Positions 1 through 10,294 of a stretch of DNA of 64,000 nucleotides are shown here, piece after piece. The DNA comes from Brienomyrus brachyistius (Eukaryota; Chordata; Actinopteri; Osteoglossiformes; Mormyridae), in NCBI RefSeq assembly GCF_023856365.1, contig NC_064540.1:6867001-6931000 (forward strand). The letters are read 5' to 3'. The notes beneath the pieces were generated by a model that worked only from the letters and a program-made list of their open reading frames with translations, was not told where the DNA came from and searched no databases. The translations under genes and the position numbers were made by a program. Every line of letters begins with the position of its first letter. Position 1 is the first letter of the stretch.

Positions 1-159
1 TAGGTGTAAGCAGACCTGGAGCTAGTCTGTGTTTGGACTGGGTCCAGTATTAACTGTGTCTTTTACCAGAATGGTGAAGCAAGAATTTAAAAAATGTACT
101 TCAATACGTCCAGAAGAAGACAAACATTTGATGCTGTAGCCATGGGGGAAATTATACAT

Positions 160-182
160 CACACACACACACACACACACAC
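160..182. repeat. (AC)n microsatellite
   Basis: About 11 uninterrupted AC units sit directly beside the left end of the MITE-like element, as is common for insertions in CA tracts. Confidence 0.95.
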
Positions 183-187
183 GTCGT

Positions 188-463
188 GTATACCTATCAT
201 TATGGGCCCCGCTCATTCACTTCTATGGGAAAAATGCTAACGCTAACTATGACAACCTTAACCCCCACCCTGCCCTAACCAGAACTATAAGTAACCAAAC
301 AAAATACAAGAGTTTGCATTTTTAGTTTTTTCATAGTAGTTACTGATTTTTATAAAACAGAATTTTCCCTTATGGGGACCAGGAAACCGGTCCCCATAAG
401 GGAAAAAAAACAGATATTTATCACATTATAGGGACATTGTGTCCCAATAAGGATAGGTATACC
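188..463. mobile_element. MITE-like palindromic element
   Basis: The left end (GTATACCTATCATTATGGG, about 188-206) is an inverted, slightly diverged copy of the right end (about 442-463, GTCCCAATAAGGATAGGTAT). Inside lies a perfect 18-bp inverted repeat (363-380 against 389-406, containing CCTTATGGGGACC) with an 8-nt loop. There is no open reading frame. The structure is that of a non-autonomous DNA element; similar 'gtccccataagg' palindromes are, to my knowledge, frequent in teleost genomes. It is flanked by CA repeats on both sides, so a target-site duplication cannot be defined. The superfamily is not assigned. Confidence 0.6.
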
Positions 464-466
464 CGC

Positions 467-507
467 TCACACACACACACACACACTCACACACACACAC
501 ACACACA
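467..507. repeat. (CA)n microsatellite, interrupted
   Basis: CA units with single TC interruptions lie immediately right of the MITE-like element. Confidence 0.95.
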
Positions 508-2690
508 GTCAAATAATAATAAAAGGGCAAATTCATTCTGCGTTACACCCTCAAAACCAAATGAACGTAAAATATAAACATACCACACAATCTTTAGTGC
601 AAAGAATGCTATGTATGAGTTCTTTTATAATGGGGTAAGTATGTTTTTGGGGGGATTTACTGTAATTCACCAGCATTTGAGGTTGCACATTTAAAATGGC
701 GGTTTTACATTTGCAAAATGCTGAATACAAATAAAGATCAGGGCTTAAAAACATGCTGCAAAATGTCTATCCTTGCCAAGCCCTGTTGAGAAACTCGGCC
801 AATTCAGAAAAAGAGAACCGACATGCGATGTTTCATTCTTGTCTTTGACATGAAGAAACATGTTACAGCCAACTCCTCTCTTTCTTCCTTTTATCTATCT
901 CACAGTTTTTTTTCCTTCATACAACGATCTCGACAGTGGTTGCACTTTGCAAACATGTTATTTCCGGAAAATGAACATAACGCATCTCAATAAACTTTAG
1001 TATCCTGAGGAATGCGGCGGTTGTGTTTAGTGTTCCCAGCTCACCCCCGCCGCTTTAAACGGCGAACAGAGATAAGCTACGGTGCCATGAAAGGGGAAAC
1101 TTATCAGCCTGCAGCTGGGGAGTCTTTCCGAAGCCTTTGTTCGGGCGTTTTTTTTTTTTTCGTTTGGTAAATGCGGGATCCTTTCACTTCCATTCGCAGC
1201 AGCGGTAGAGAGGTTGCAGTGAAAACCTGAGGCAATGGACAGATAGGTGAACGCAGTTGAAAACAACAAATGGCGACCAGGTGTCTTCATAAATACTAAG
1301 AATAAGAACACCTACAATGCTTATCTGCGTAGCCCGATCTATTTCCATTAAAGATAGGAAACGCCACAGAACAGTTCCTGGACAGATCATATTGGTCCAC
1401 AAATTAAAATTCTTACATTTTCTATTTATATTCATGAACACCCTATATCCACCTAATTTCCCTATTTGTTTTAATATGTTTACACCTACTTTCAGTGAGA
1501 GCTTTAAATAATGAAGGAGTGGCTGTACTGGTGTGGCTTTCAGCCTTAAAGCTTTGTGCAAACCAAAAACCAGGGCTTATATAGGTTAATCCATTCTCTG
1601 AAGAACTCACTCCAATTAAACTCTGAAATATTACTACAAGTAGTAAACTAGGAGCAGTGGTGTTCTGTGGTACTTTGTAAACATTAATTGATATGGTTAA
1701 ATTCTTATCAGTATGTTTTTCTTGTTTATAACAGTATTCTTAGGTGGCGTCTTTGTAAACAGGAAGGGTGTCTGAACCAGCCATGCAGTCTTCAGTATAA
1801 TTAGCATTAGGTGTGATAAAGAGCAGCACCAGTGTCTTCTTACTTGAAATAAAAGCAGCACTGTATTGCTTAACCTCCCCCACCCCGTTCAGCGATGACT
1901 GTGTCTGGGCAGAAAAAAGGAAGTGGCTCCGGTGGTACTTTGAGCAATCGGATATAGCGCCGTCACATGCCCTTTGCATGCAAAACCGACCGCAGAGGAA
2001 CAGGAAATAAGAGAGGGGAGCGGATGCCTTATCGCAGCCTGGGAGCCACAGCCATCGACAGGCATCCAGAAGCGAAGCCTTCGCTTCCCCAGCCAGAGAA
2101 GCTGAAAGAAGCTCCCCGTCACACGAAGGAAAGTCGGGGGAAAAAAATGGAAATGACCTCTGATCGACAGGCAAACTGCTGAATAAAGTGAAACGAAACG
2201 TCTGTGCTGGGGCATTAGGAACGGCGCGGGCTTCAGTTTTTGATATTTTGTCGTTACGAAACCTTCACTTACTCACCTCATGGCCTATTTATGAGAAATG
2301 CGCGCATGCAGAGAAGCGCAAATGGCTGGTATCCTCAACATGCCCTAGGATATAAATGCTGAATAATCTAGATGGCGATGAGACAGACTTTCGCTTGTTG
2401 AGAAACCGATGGTTTAATTGGGGCGACACAGCGTCCTGTACTCTGAAGGCTCTGAATTACTGTAAAGAAAACAAAAAATAAATAAATGGTGGTTGACAGA
2501 GCCAGACACGTTAATCAGACTATTGCACTCAGGTCTCTGATACAGTCTGCTGGTGATTTACGGTAAGACACTAAATGCATCTGATTGTATTAGGGCACAG
2601 GTTTCCATAATGGTACTGGAAGGCAGCAAGCATCATTGAGAAAACTACTTCAAGGAGGACCAGTCAGCCAGTCTTCTCTTCTCCAAGCTG

Positions 2691-2997
2691 CATCCATCCA
2701 TTCATCCATCCATTTTCTATAACTGCTTATCTTATTCAGGGTTGCGGGGAGTCCAGATCCAATCCCAGAGACGCAAGGCGGGAAACAACCCAGGAGGGGG
2801 GGCCAGCCCATCACACACCATTCACACCCACATGCACACCTACAGGCAATTTGGTAACTCCAGTTAACCTTAGCATGTTTTTTGGACTGTGGGGGGAATC
2901 CGGAGTACTTGGTAGAAATCCCACGATGACATGGGGAGGACATGCAAACTCCACACACGCGGAACCTGGGAGCTAACCACTGCACTACCATGCCGCC
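2691..2997 (-). mobile_element. tRNA-derived SINE, near full length (copy A)
   Basis: Read on the minus strand this starts with a tRNA-like head (GGCGGCATGGTAGTGCAGTG, an A-box-like region). It continues through the 'tttgcatgtcctccccatgt' body and ends in an (ATGG)n-type tail, seen on the plus strand as CATCCATCCATT at 2691. It matches copies at 15490-15695 and 38301-38651 in this window with moderate divergence, including an altered B box. The family is abundant in fish genomes; its formal name cannot be given from sequence alone. Confidence 0.8.
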
Positions 2998-3484
2998 AAT
3001 CCAAACTGCGTAAATGGTTGTTACTCATTGAAAGACTGGGATTCCTCCATCTACAGCTTTCCCCATCTCCAGATCTAGGATGCTGTACGAAGGAGGACAA
3101 ATAAATGATGTGGATCGGTTTACATCGACACCCAGGCTGCCTGGCTTAGCAAGAGCAGGTGCTACTGAATTAAAACACATTATACTGGAAAGCAATCCCA
3201 TGCGTATGCAGATGGGGTTGGTAAACCACTTCAATGTTGATCTAAAGGGGCGGATATCCTGCCTAAAGACGCACTCCTGACACGATAACAAGCACCACAT
3301 GTATCCTTTCACTTTTACTTTCTTACAAAAGAAGCTCTGTAATGAAGTGTTTAACTTAAACGGTTTTAAACAAACAACTAGTCATGCAAGACTCTCCATC
3401 TCTCAGACACGAACCCTACGTACGGGAACAAATCACAAGCGGAAAATAAGGACAGAACATTTGTAAAGAAAAAATAATTCAATA

Positions 3485-3490
3485 TTTATT
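3485..3490 (-). terminator. Poly(A) signal AATAAA, candidate for dusp7
   Basis: The plus strand reads TTTATT, which is AATAAA on the dusp7 strand. A TG/T-containing stretch follows about 20-40 nt downstream (around 3440-3465), as expected near a cleavage site. Confidence 0.45.
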
Positions 3491-4529
3491 TGTAGTATAA
3501 ACATGTCTTGTATTGGTTTTCATATACTATACAATACATAGGGTCAATTTTATATCCTTCATAAAGTAGAACTGCCCTGAAACCAAGCCAAGTTTTATAC
3601 ACATATATAGATTGCATCTTAAAAAATGTATACAGCACATATAAAACAGCGATGACATAATTACGTGGAGCTGTAACACGATGCAGATGCATTGTCAAAA
3701 AAATCCCTGAAAAAATCCTCGGTGAGGTAAGAAATACATTTTAGTCACTGTCACTCTTAAAACCAGCCTTAGTTCATCTGGCACTTTCTTTAAAACTCGC
3801 GCTACAAGGTACTTCACAGAAACTGAGGTTCCCGTGCTCAGGAAATATACAAAACGGAGACAGGAAAGAGCGTAGTTCCTCTTATAGTTGTTAAAAAGAC
3901 ACATTCCTCCACAAAGAGCAGATGGAAAGCAAATATTCTCTTAAATTAAAACAAAAGAATAAAATCTCCATTGTGAGATGTATGTTTTTAGAAAGAGATC
4001 CCGGGGTACAAGTAAATTGGCTCTTATGGTCTCGCCGCATCCGAGTCGTGACTGAGATCGTATGTAGGAATGAAGGCATCTGTTGCAAGCATGAAAAGAG
4101 ACTTGAGATTTTCAATATGACTGGGAGATTAAGATTGCATATTAGGTCCACATGACTTCAAGGCCACAAGATTAAACACATATGAAAGATATTAGTTTAA
4201 AAAAAAGAAGAATCAAGTCCCATAGACACCAGGTCCTCCAATCAAACCGTTCTCAAGGAACAGAGGCAAATGCATTGGTTAATTGTTCCCAGTATTAAAG
4301 ACTGTAAAATTATTAGCCAGCTCCTTTATCGCCTTATACTTTGTCACCCCAGGTTGCAAATAAACCCAAGTGCTTCTGCTGATCTTATACAAAAGTAGAG
4401 GAATTCAAAAACAACAAGATCGGTAGAAAAAAAAAACGTTCGTATTGCAGAGAATGAGAACCATCTATTCGGACCAGTCACAAAAAAAACACGTGGCATG
4501 TTCATTATTACTAGGCTGTTTTTCCAATG

Positions 4530-4558
4530 TTTTTTTTTTTTTTTAAAAAAAAAAAAAA
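4530..4558. repeat. T15/A14 homopolymer palindrome
   Basis: Fifteen T followed immediately by fourteen A form a perfect self-complementary tract inside the presumed dusp7 3'UTR. Confidence 0.9.
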
Positions 4559-4840
4559 CCAGTTCTGAAGTCAAATACAAATACAGTATCAAACAGTCAG
4601 CATTAGAAATGCTTTACAAAGGTTATATAAGGCCAGTTTAAAGCAACTCTAAACTCCTGCAGTGCCTCATCCAACCTCATCCACCCACTCAATGTTTCTG
4701 TCAACGAAAGCCCTCTGTGGGCACCGCGCGCTCCTCTCCCGGGCTCCCGGCAGCGTCAGTCCTTAAAAAGACGGGTCCCGTCTGTCTGTTTTCAGCGGAC
4801 AAAGTCCTACACTGCTAGAGAGCGGAGCCTATTCTGGCAC

Positions 4841-4875
4841 AATAATAATAATCATAATAATAATCATAATAATAA
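4841..4875. repeat. (AAT)n/(AATAATCAT)n microsatellite
   Basis: AAT triplets are interrupted by CAT at regular spacing. Confidence 0.85.
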
Positions 4876-5116
4876 CACCCATAGTAGTATCGCCAAGGCT
4901 CATCAATGTGAGAAAGAGGTCCATCTTTTGTATGTCTTTAGGAACAATGACCTTCTAAAGGACTGCAGCGGCACGTCACAGCCTAGAACTGGCCGTCCCG
5001 GCAGAACTCTGAACGTCCCTTTATACGGCTGGAGTACCAGCTTTAAGTGCCAAGATGTGAAAGGCTTCACCACTGTGCAAACTGCATTACGTCATTAGAA
5101 ACGTAGGCTGGGGGGC

Positions 5117-5134
5117 GGGGGGGGGGGGGGGGGG
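5117..5134. repeat. G18 homopolymer run
   Basis: Eighteen G on the plus strand lie within a longer G-rich block 5110-5138; the dusp7 transcript would carry this as C18. An AT-rich block of TATA units follows at 5243-5305. Confidence 0.95.
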
Positions 5135-5824
5135 CGGCCCTGCAAAACAAACAGCCATAAGTTCTTTTCTCTCATTTCTTTTTTGTTACAGTCAGATTCT
5201 TTTCTACAAAAAAACTTGCGTGTATTTATCCATTTTATAAAACATATATTTTATATATATTCATTTATATATATATAAAATATATTTATATATTATATAT
5301 TCACGGAACGCATATAGTATAGTACATACATTTTATATGCATACGTGATGATAAGTGTGTTTGTTTCTTGGTTTTGAGATCTGACCCTACATCCAGTAGA
5401 GTGAGTTCACCCTCCTGAAAAAATAAACTAGACAACACCCCAGTGGGAACTCTGCTGGCAACTTCCAAGTCAAGAAAGCCAAGGTGCGTCTCCACAGAAA
5501 ATAAGTTAAGCGCTGCAGTTTCATCTTCCCCTCTTTGTATGAAGCTCTTTGTGGCAGTTTTCCAGTCTATTACTTCCTTTTTTCTGAAATAAGACAAAAA
5601 AGGAGTCTGTCTGAAAGGCGCACAGGGCCTCCTCTTAATGGCCAAAGGAGCAGCAGAGGGTCCTGGATGGACCCTCGCAGGTAAAGCTGAATTCCAAGGT
5701 GCCACCTGCTCCCTATCCCCTGTTAGCTGCCTGGCCTGGACAACAGGTCTGAAATGCTACAGGAGACAGAAAATAAACATTCAACCGGGTGGCTGCCCAC
5801 CCATCCCCCCCCCGCAGCCGGCCT

Positions 5825-6132
5825 TCAAGTGGACTCCAGCGTGTCGAGCTGGAAAACGTTGTGATTGGTCGGCGTGGTGAAGAAGAGCTGGTCGCTGGGC
5901 GAGCGGTTATCGCACGGGCTGTTGAGGCCCAGTGTTCTCTCGAAGTCCAGCAGCTGGCCCATGAAGTTGAAGTTCGGCGAGATGTTGGACTTTTTCCGCT
6001 TGACGTAGTCGTAGGCGTCGTTGAGGGACAGGTTGAGCTTCTGCATCAGGTAGGCCACGGTCACGGTCACAGACCGGCTGATCCCTGCCAGGCAGTGCAC
6101 TAGGATCCCACATTTTTTGGAACGAGCCTCAT
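5825..6132 (-). CDS. dusp7: dusp7 coding exon 3 (terminal)
   Basis: Begins AT GAG GCT CGT (Asp278-Glu-Ala-Arg) after acceptor CCTTAAG. It encodes the phosphatase signature HCLAGISRS (290-298), the conserved [20 protein letters not shown] helix, [17 protein letters not shown], and the C-terminal tail ending in LEST and a stop at 5825-5827. The exon size of 308 nt is in frame with exon 2. Confidence 0.97.
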
Positions 6133-9100
6133 CTTAAGGGGCAAAGAGAACAACAACATTAGTCTCAGTGGCGCAATTCTGGAAGGTTTTTACTGTATTT
6201 TTGTATACAGTGACCCACATACAAAACCCACAGTGAGTGTTTCATATCTTAAAGTAGACATTTTGGAAGCACTCTGGGTAATATACTTTGCCGTTGCTAA
6301 ACGTTATCGTACTCCTGCCCAGTCATTGCCGTTTGATACACATAGCCTGTTCTTGTTTGTCTGCGGGTCTTCAAACATTTCATGACAAATGGAGCCCTGA
6401 ATTAAGGATATATAAAATATTAAATATAAAACATTACTGTAGAATAAAAAACAAAGATAAACGTGCCAAAGAAAGATTGTCTCAAAACACTGCCGGAACG
6501 TGGTTGGTGTAACGCTAAACCATTGTGAATCATTCTGCTTTTATTGCTATGAGGAGCTAAGAGCCCCCCACCCTTCCCCAAACGCATTTTGACTTCAGAT
6601 TTAGGTCATCTTGAATTGGGGGGGGGGATTTCATGCATAAATATTTCATATAAGAAGGCTTGCCCACATTTTTCCCTCCTGCTGAATCTCTATCACAGCA
6701 CCATTTTAAACAAGGGCCATTTTAAGGTTTGAAAATATGACATTAATTGGTGCAGTGAGTGCCGAAAATAACGAACATTTTTTTTTTTTGACAGAACACA
6801 AGAATCACCGTGATTAGAAAAGGCTGAATGAAGCCAGCCATTCAAGAGAACTGCTGTCCCTGGTGAAAAACGCAGGACTTGACTTGCTGGCTGACCCACG
6901 TGTTAGATGTGTTTATTCATAATTTCTGCAGCTTTCTGGTTCTACAAAGCAGAAAAATAAAACCAGACCACACAACACGGGGAAACTGCTTTTTCTGCAG
7001 AACGACGAGAACAGCAACAGGAAAATCTCTCATTTCTACAATCTTATACTGGGCAGAATATACTGAATTATATACTTTTATCATTGTTTTAATTCCTAGA
7101 TCACTACAGTGCCTCATAATGCTGCAGTATCCCGTAATGTCTATATCTGGAAGGGAATACTCATTGGTGCTTTTATGAGAGAGACACAACTGGTCATCCA
7201 CGGATCATTCATGCATAGCTCTTTTCCCCCCAAACTGTACAAATATTTACTCGTCTCCAATACAAAATAGAGTAGTTGAGCTGGAGAGTGGACGCCCTCT
7301 GTATACTGGGTACAATGAGACATTTCTCAACTCGCTATTTCCCGTTATCATGATTAAGTCCAGAACAGCACTCATATTAAAATTAAGAATCGATGGAAAA
7401 AAGAAAAGATATGGCAGTTTGATCGTTTGTTTCTGACAGCAACGGCAAGCATGATAATGTCATGATACCAAGAGCACACAGGAAGACCAAAAAACAGGCT
7501 CTCCCCCGAATCTCATGGTGCTGCCCAAACATCCTCAATGGACCTACATCTGCAATAAAACCAGGAAGGACGCTCAGATTACCAGTCCGTCAAAGATGCA
7601 CCATACATTTCACACACAGCCACATCGATAAATATATCTTCTGCCCTATCGTAGGAAGTCATATCTGATTAACACCCTGCAGAATATGGCAAGAAAAACA
7701 GAACAAGTACTAAAGGTTTGAGTTTTCTCTATAAATAACCACCAAATAATCTCCATGATAACCCCTAAAATATGTGTAAAAATTTCCTTGGAACAGAATA
7801 CTTTCCAAAAACCAAAAAAGATTCCTGCATGGCTTTGATGGGCCTCGTGAATCTTGATTCCACTCAGGAATCATAAAGTGCTGGTTAAATAAGTGAACTA
7901 GGAATCCTGTATACCGCACTCGCATTGCAATGCTCGCCCATCTGTGATGAGAGAAGTGCAAAGTCATTTAAACAAGATACTCCAAAACAATTCATGAATG
8001 AGAATGTTACTGATAGCTGAGCTGATCCGATAGTGGATTTAGCAGCCGGTAAGCAGTGTGCTTAATGTCTGGGTGGCGACTTTAAGAGCCAGGCATGTCC
8101 AGGAGGCTGTACCACAGAGAAACATCCCTAATGTAAACTCCTCCTATAAAAATATACAGCAACAGAGTCCAAATAAACATGGCATAATGTAACAGGGCTC
8201 CCTCATCGCCCCACAGCTTGTGGGCTGCTCATCTCTGCAATGGCCTGTCACTCCTCTATTCTATTCCGATCCTCTCAAAGGAGCAACCGTATCCATGAAA
8301 ATCCCTGAATCTTTGGGCTTTTGGGGACCTCCACGTCTTTCCTCTCTCTTGGGCATAAGAGGACTCATTCAGACAGTCTCTGGTTTTCATAAAACACCAA
8401 ACAACGGCACTCAGTTGCTTGGAATGGGAACCCCTGAGTTTTCAGTAAAGAGCGACATGCTGAAACGTGTCTAAAGCGTCTTCCTCGGAGAGACGCTCGC
8501 CCGGAATTACATTCCAGAACCTGTCTGTCTCCATTTCCTTTCATAAGCATGCAGTATCGCATCTCCTGCACATTGATTCACATGTAGTCTCTTTACCCCA
8601 AAGACATTCAAGTGACGATGACTATACAGTGCCCCTTGTGGCCAAACCTAGAGCTGCAGTTCGATTTCTGCAGTAAAATGAAGGTTTTAAGACTAGAACA
8701 TTTTGAGCTTTAGAACACGCTTCTTTTTTTGCAGGATATGATTGCAAAAAGAGCCCACAACACATAAAAAAAGTAGTTTTCTAAGCTTTAATAATATCCT
8801 CATGGTTAAATTAAATTGATACCAGCTTGCAGTTTTATTTTAACGTTTAAACTACTGAGTAACATATAAGCAATAGAATAACTAGCTTAAAAAGTAGCAC
8901 TTCACAGAGGCACAGGCGAAACCGAATTAAATTACTTGCTGTACAGTCTCCATCTTGAAAACTGTAATCCTGCACAAGGTCTCTGCTGCCTGACTGTTTA
9001 TTTTATGAGACAAGACAGTAACAGTAAATTAAACACATAACCCCCTACAATAAAAGATCTTTCATTCATGTTATATTTAACACAGATGAATGAACACATG

Positions 9101-10258
9101 ACACTGCCGTTTCTGGTTAGGAGCACGTGACCCTCACATCCCACTTACACGAAAAAAGGAAAAGCTCAGAATTCCGGCTTAAATGAAACCGCGGCCTTTC
9201 AGAGACCAAGAAATCTTTATGTGCTTATAGCCTTGGCTTTACATGCTGGTTGATATCAAACTGACAGCAAAGAAACTGACAAATTCATGCGCCGAGAAGT
9301 GTAATCTGCGGACAATTTAAGGTGACTAAGCAATTCCAGAAAACTTTAACCTTTATCTTAAGTACACTGAGGTCTGCAGAGCACATGTGGTCAAGTCAGC
9401 ACCGCAACATTAAAGGATTAAATAATTAAACCATGTCCTGCTTTACTAATTCCTACCCTAACGATAATTGACACCAGCAATGACTTTATAATGGGTATCC
9501 CCACACTAAGACTAATATTAATTATAGATATTTGAGAAATAGCTATCAAGGATTCCGGCCTGGCAGCTAATTAATGGCAATACATTATTAAATCTTACGA
9601 ATCGTTTGGGAAGATACTGAACATCGTATCCTGCAAACAGCTATCAATGAGCGATACGTCAATCAGGCAAACGGGAGATACCCAAACACACGGTGTGTGC
9701 GGCTAGATTGTGTAAAGACATGACAATGATAAAAAGGCAGGGTGCTCACCAATGAAGGAGATGGCTTCAGGGAAAAACTGGGAAAGGTTCTGACTCCAAT
9801 GGTCAGAGATGGGGATCTGCTTGTACTTGAAATCGCCGTCGTGTTCAAACATGTTGGGCAGGTTGGGCGTCACGTTCAGGATGTACTTGATGTTGTACTT
9901 GCCCAAGATGTCCAGGTTGGCGGAGTCCTTGGCACAGCCCAGGTACAGGTACGGAAGGATCTGGACGGGGAAGGCTGGCTGGTTGCTGGGCAACGGGCTC
10001 CCCTCCGACTCGGTGGCGCTGCCGGGCTCCCGGTCGGACTCCCCGTCAGAGCAGTCCGAGTTGATGCGCAGCCCACCCAGGCCCAGTACAGAGGATGGAG
10101 GTGAGCTGCTGGGGCAGGAGGTGTCCAGGCTGATCTCGCAGTGCTCAGGGTAATCCGTCTGGAACTTGTTGAACCCCCCTGGAACAATGCAAACGATACC
10201 CAATCCTTTAAATTACAATAACAACAACAGCAATAATAATAATTATTATTATTATTAT

Positions 10259-10294
<36 letters not shown>

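Larger units (their letters stand above)
1..3464. other. Flank downstream of dusp7, no gene seen
   Basis: I see no coding exon here. The stretch holds two CA microsatellites around a MITE-like palindromic element (188-463) and one minus-strand tRNA-derived SINE (2691-2997). The rest, including 550-2650 and 3000-3460, looks like unique sequence with only short, unrecognisable open frames. The longest open frames (around 1740-2174) show no domain and carry no splice-bounded conserved block. Confidence 0.6.
3465..5824 (-). other. dusp7: Probable dusp7 3'UTR
   Basis: This is the stretch from the dusp7 stop codon to the first canonical AATAAA on the minus strand (3485-3490). No other AATAAA was found on the minus strand between the two points. 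The resulting 3'UTR of about 2.3 kb is plausible for this family. It contains a T15/A14 palindrome, an (AATAATCAT)n tract, a G18 run and an AT-rich block (5243-5305). The 3' end is inferred, not demonstrated; RNA reads or 3' ends would settle it. Confidence 0.5.

Noticed and set aside
9742..10153. Plus-strand open frames of 114-120 codons
   Set aside because: Antisense shadows of dusp7 exon 2.
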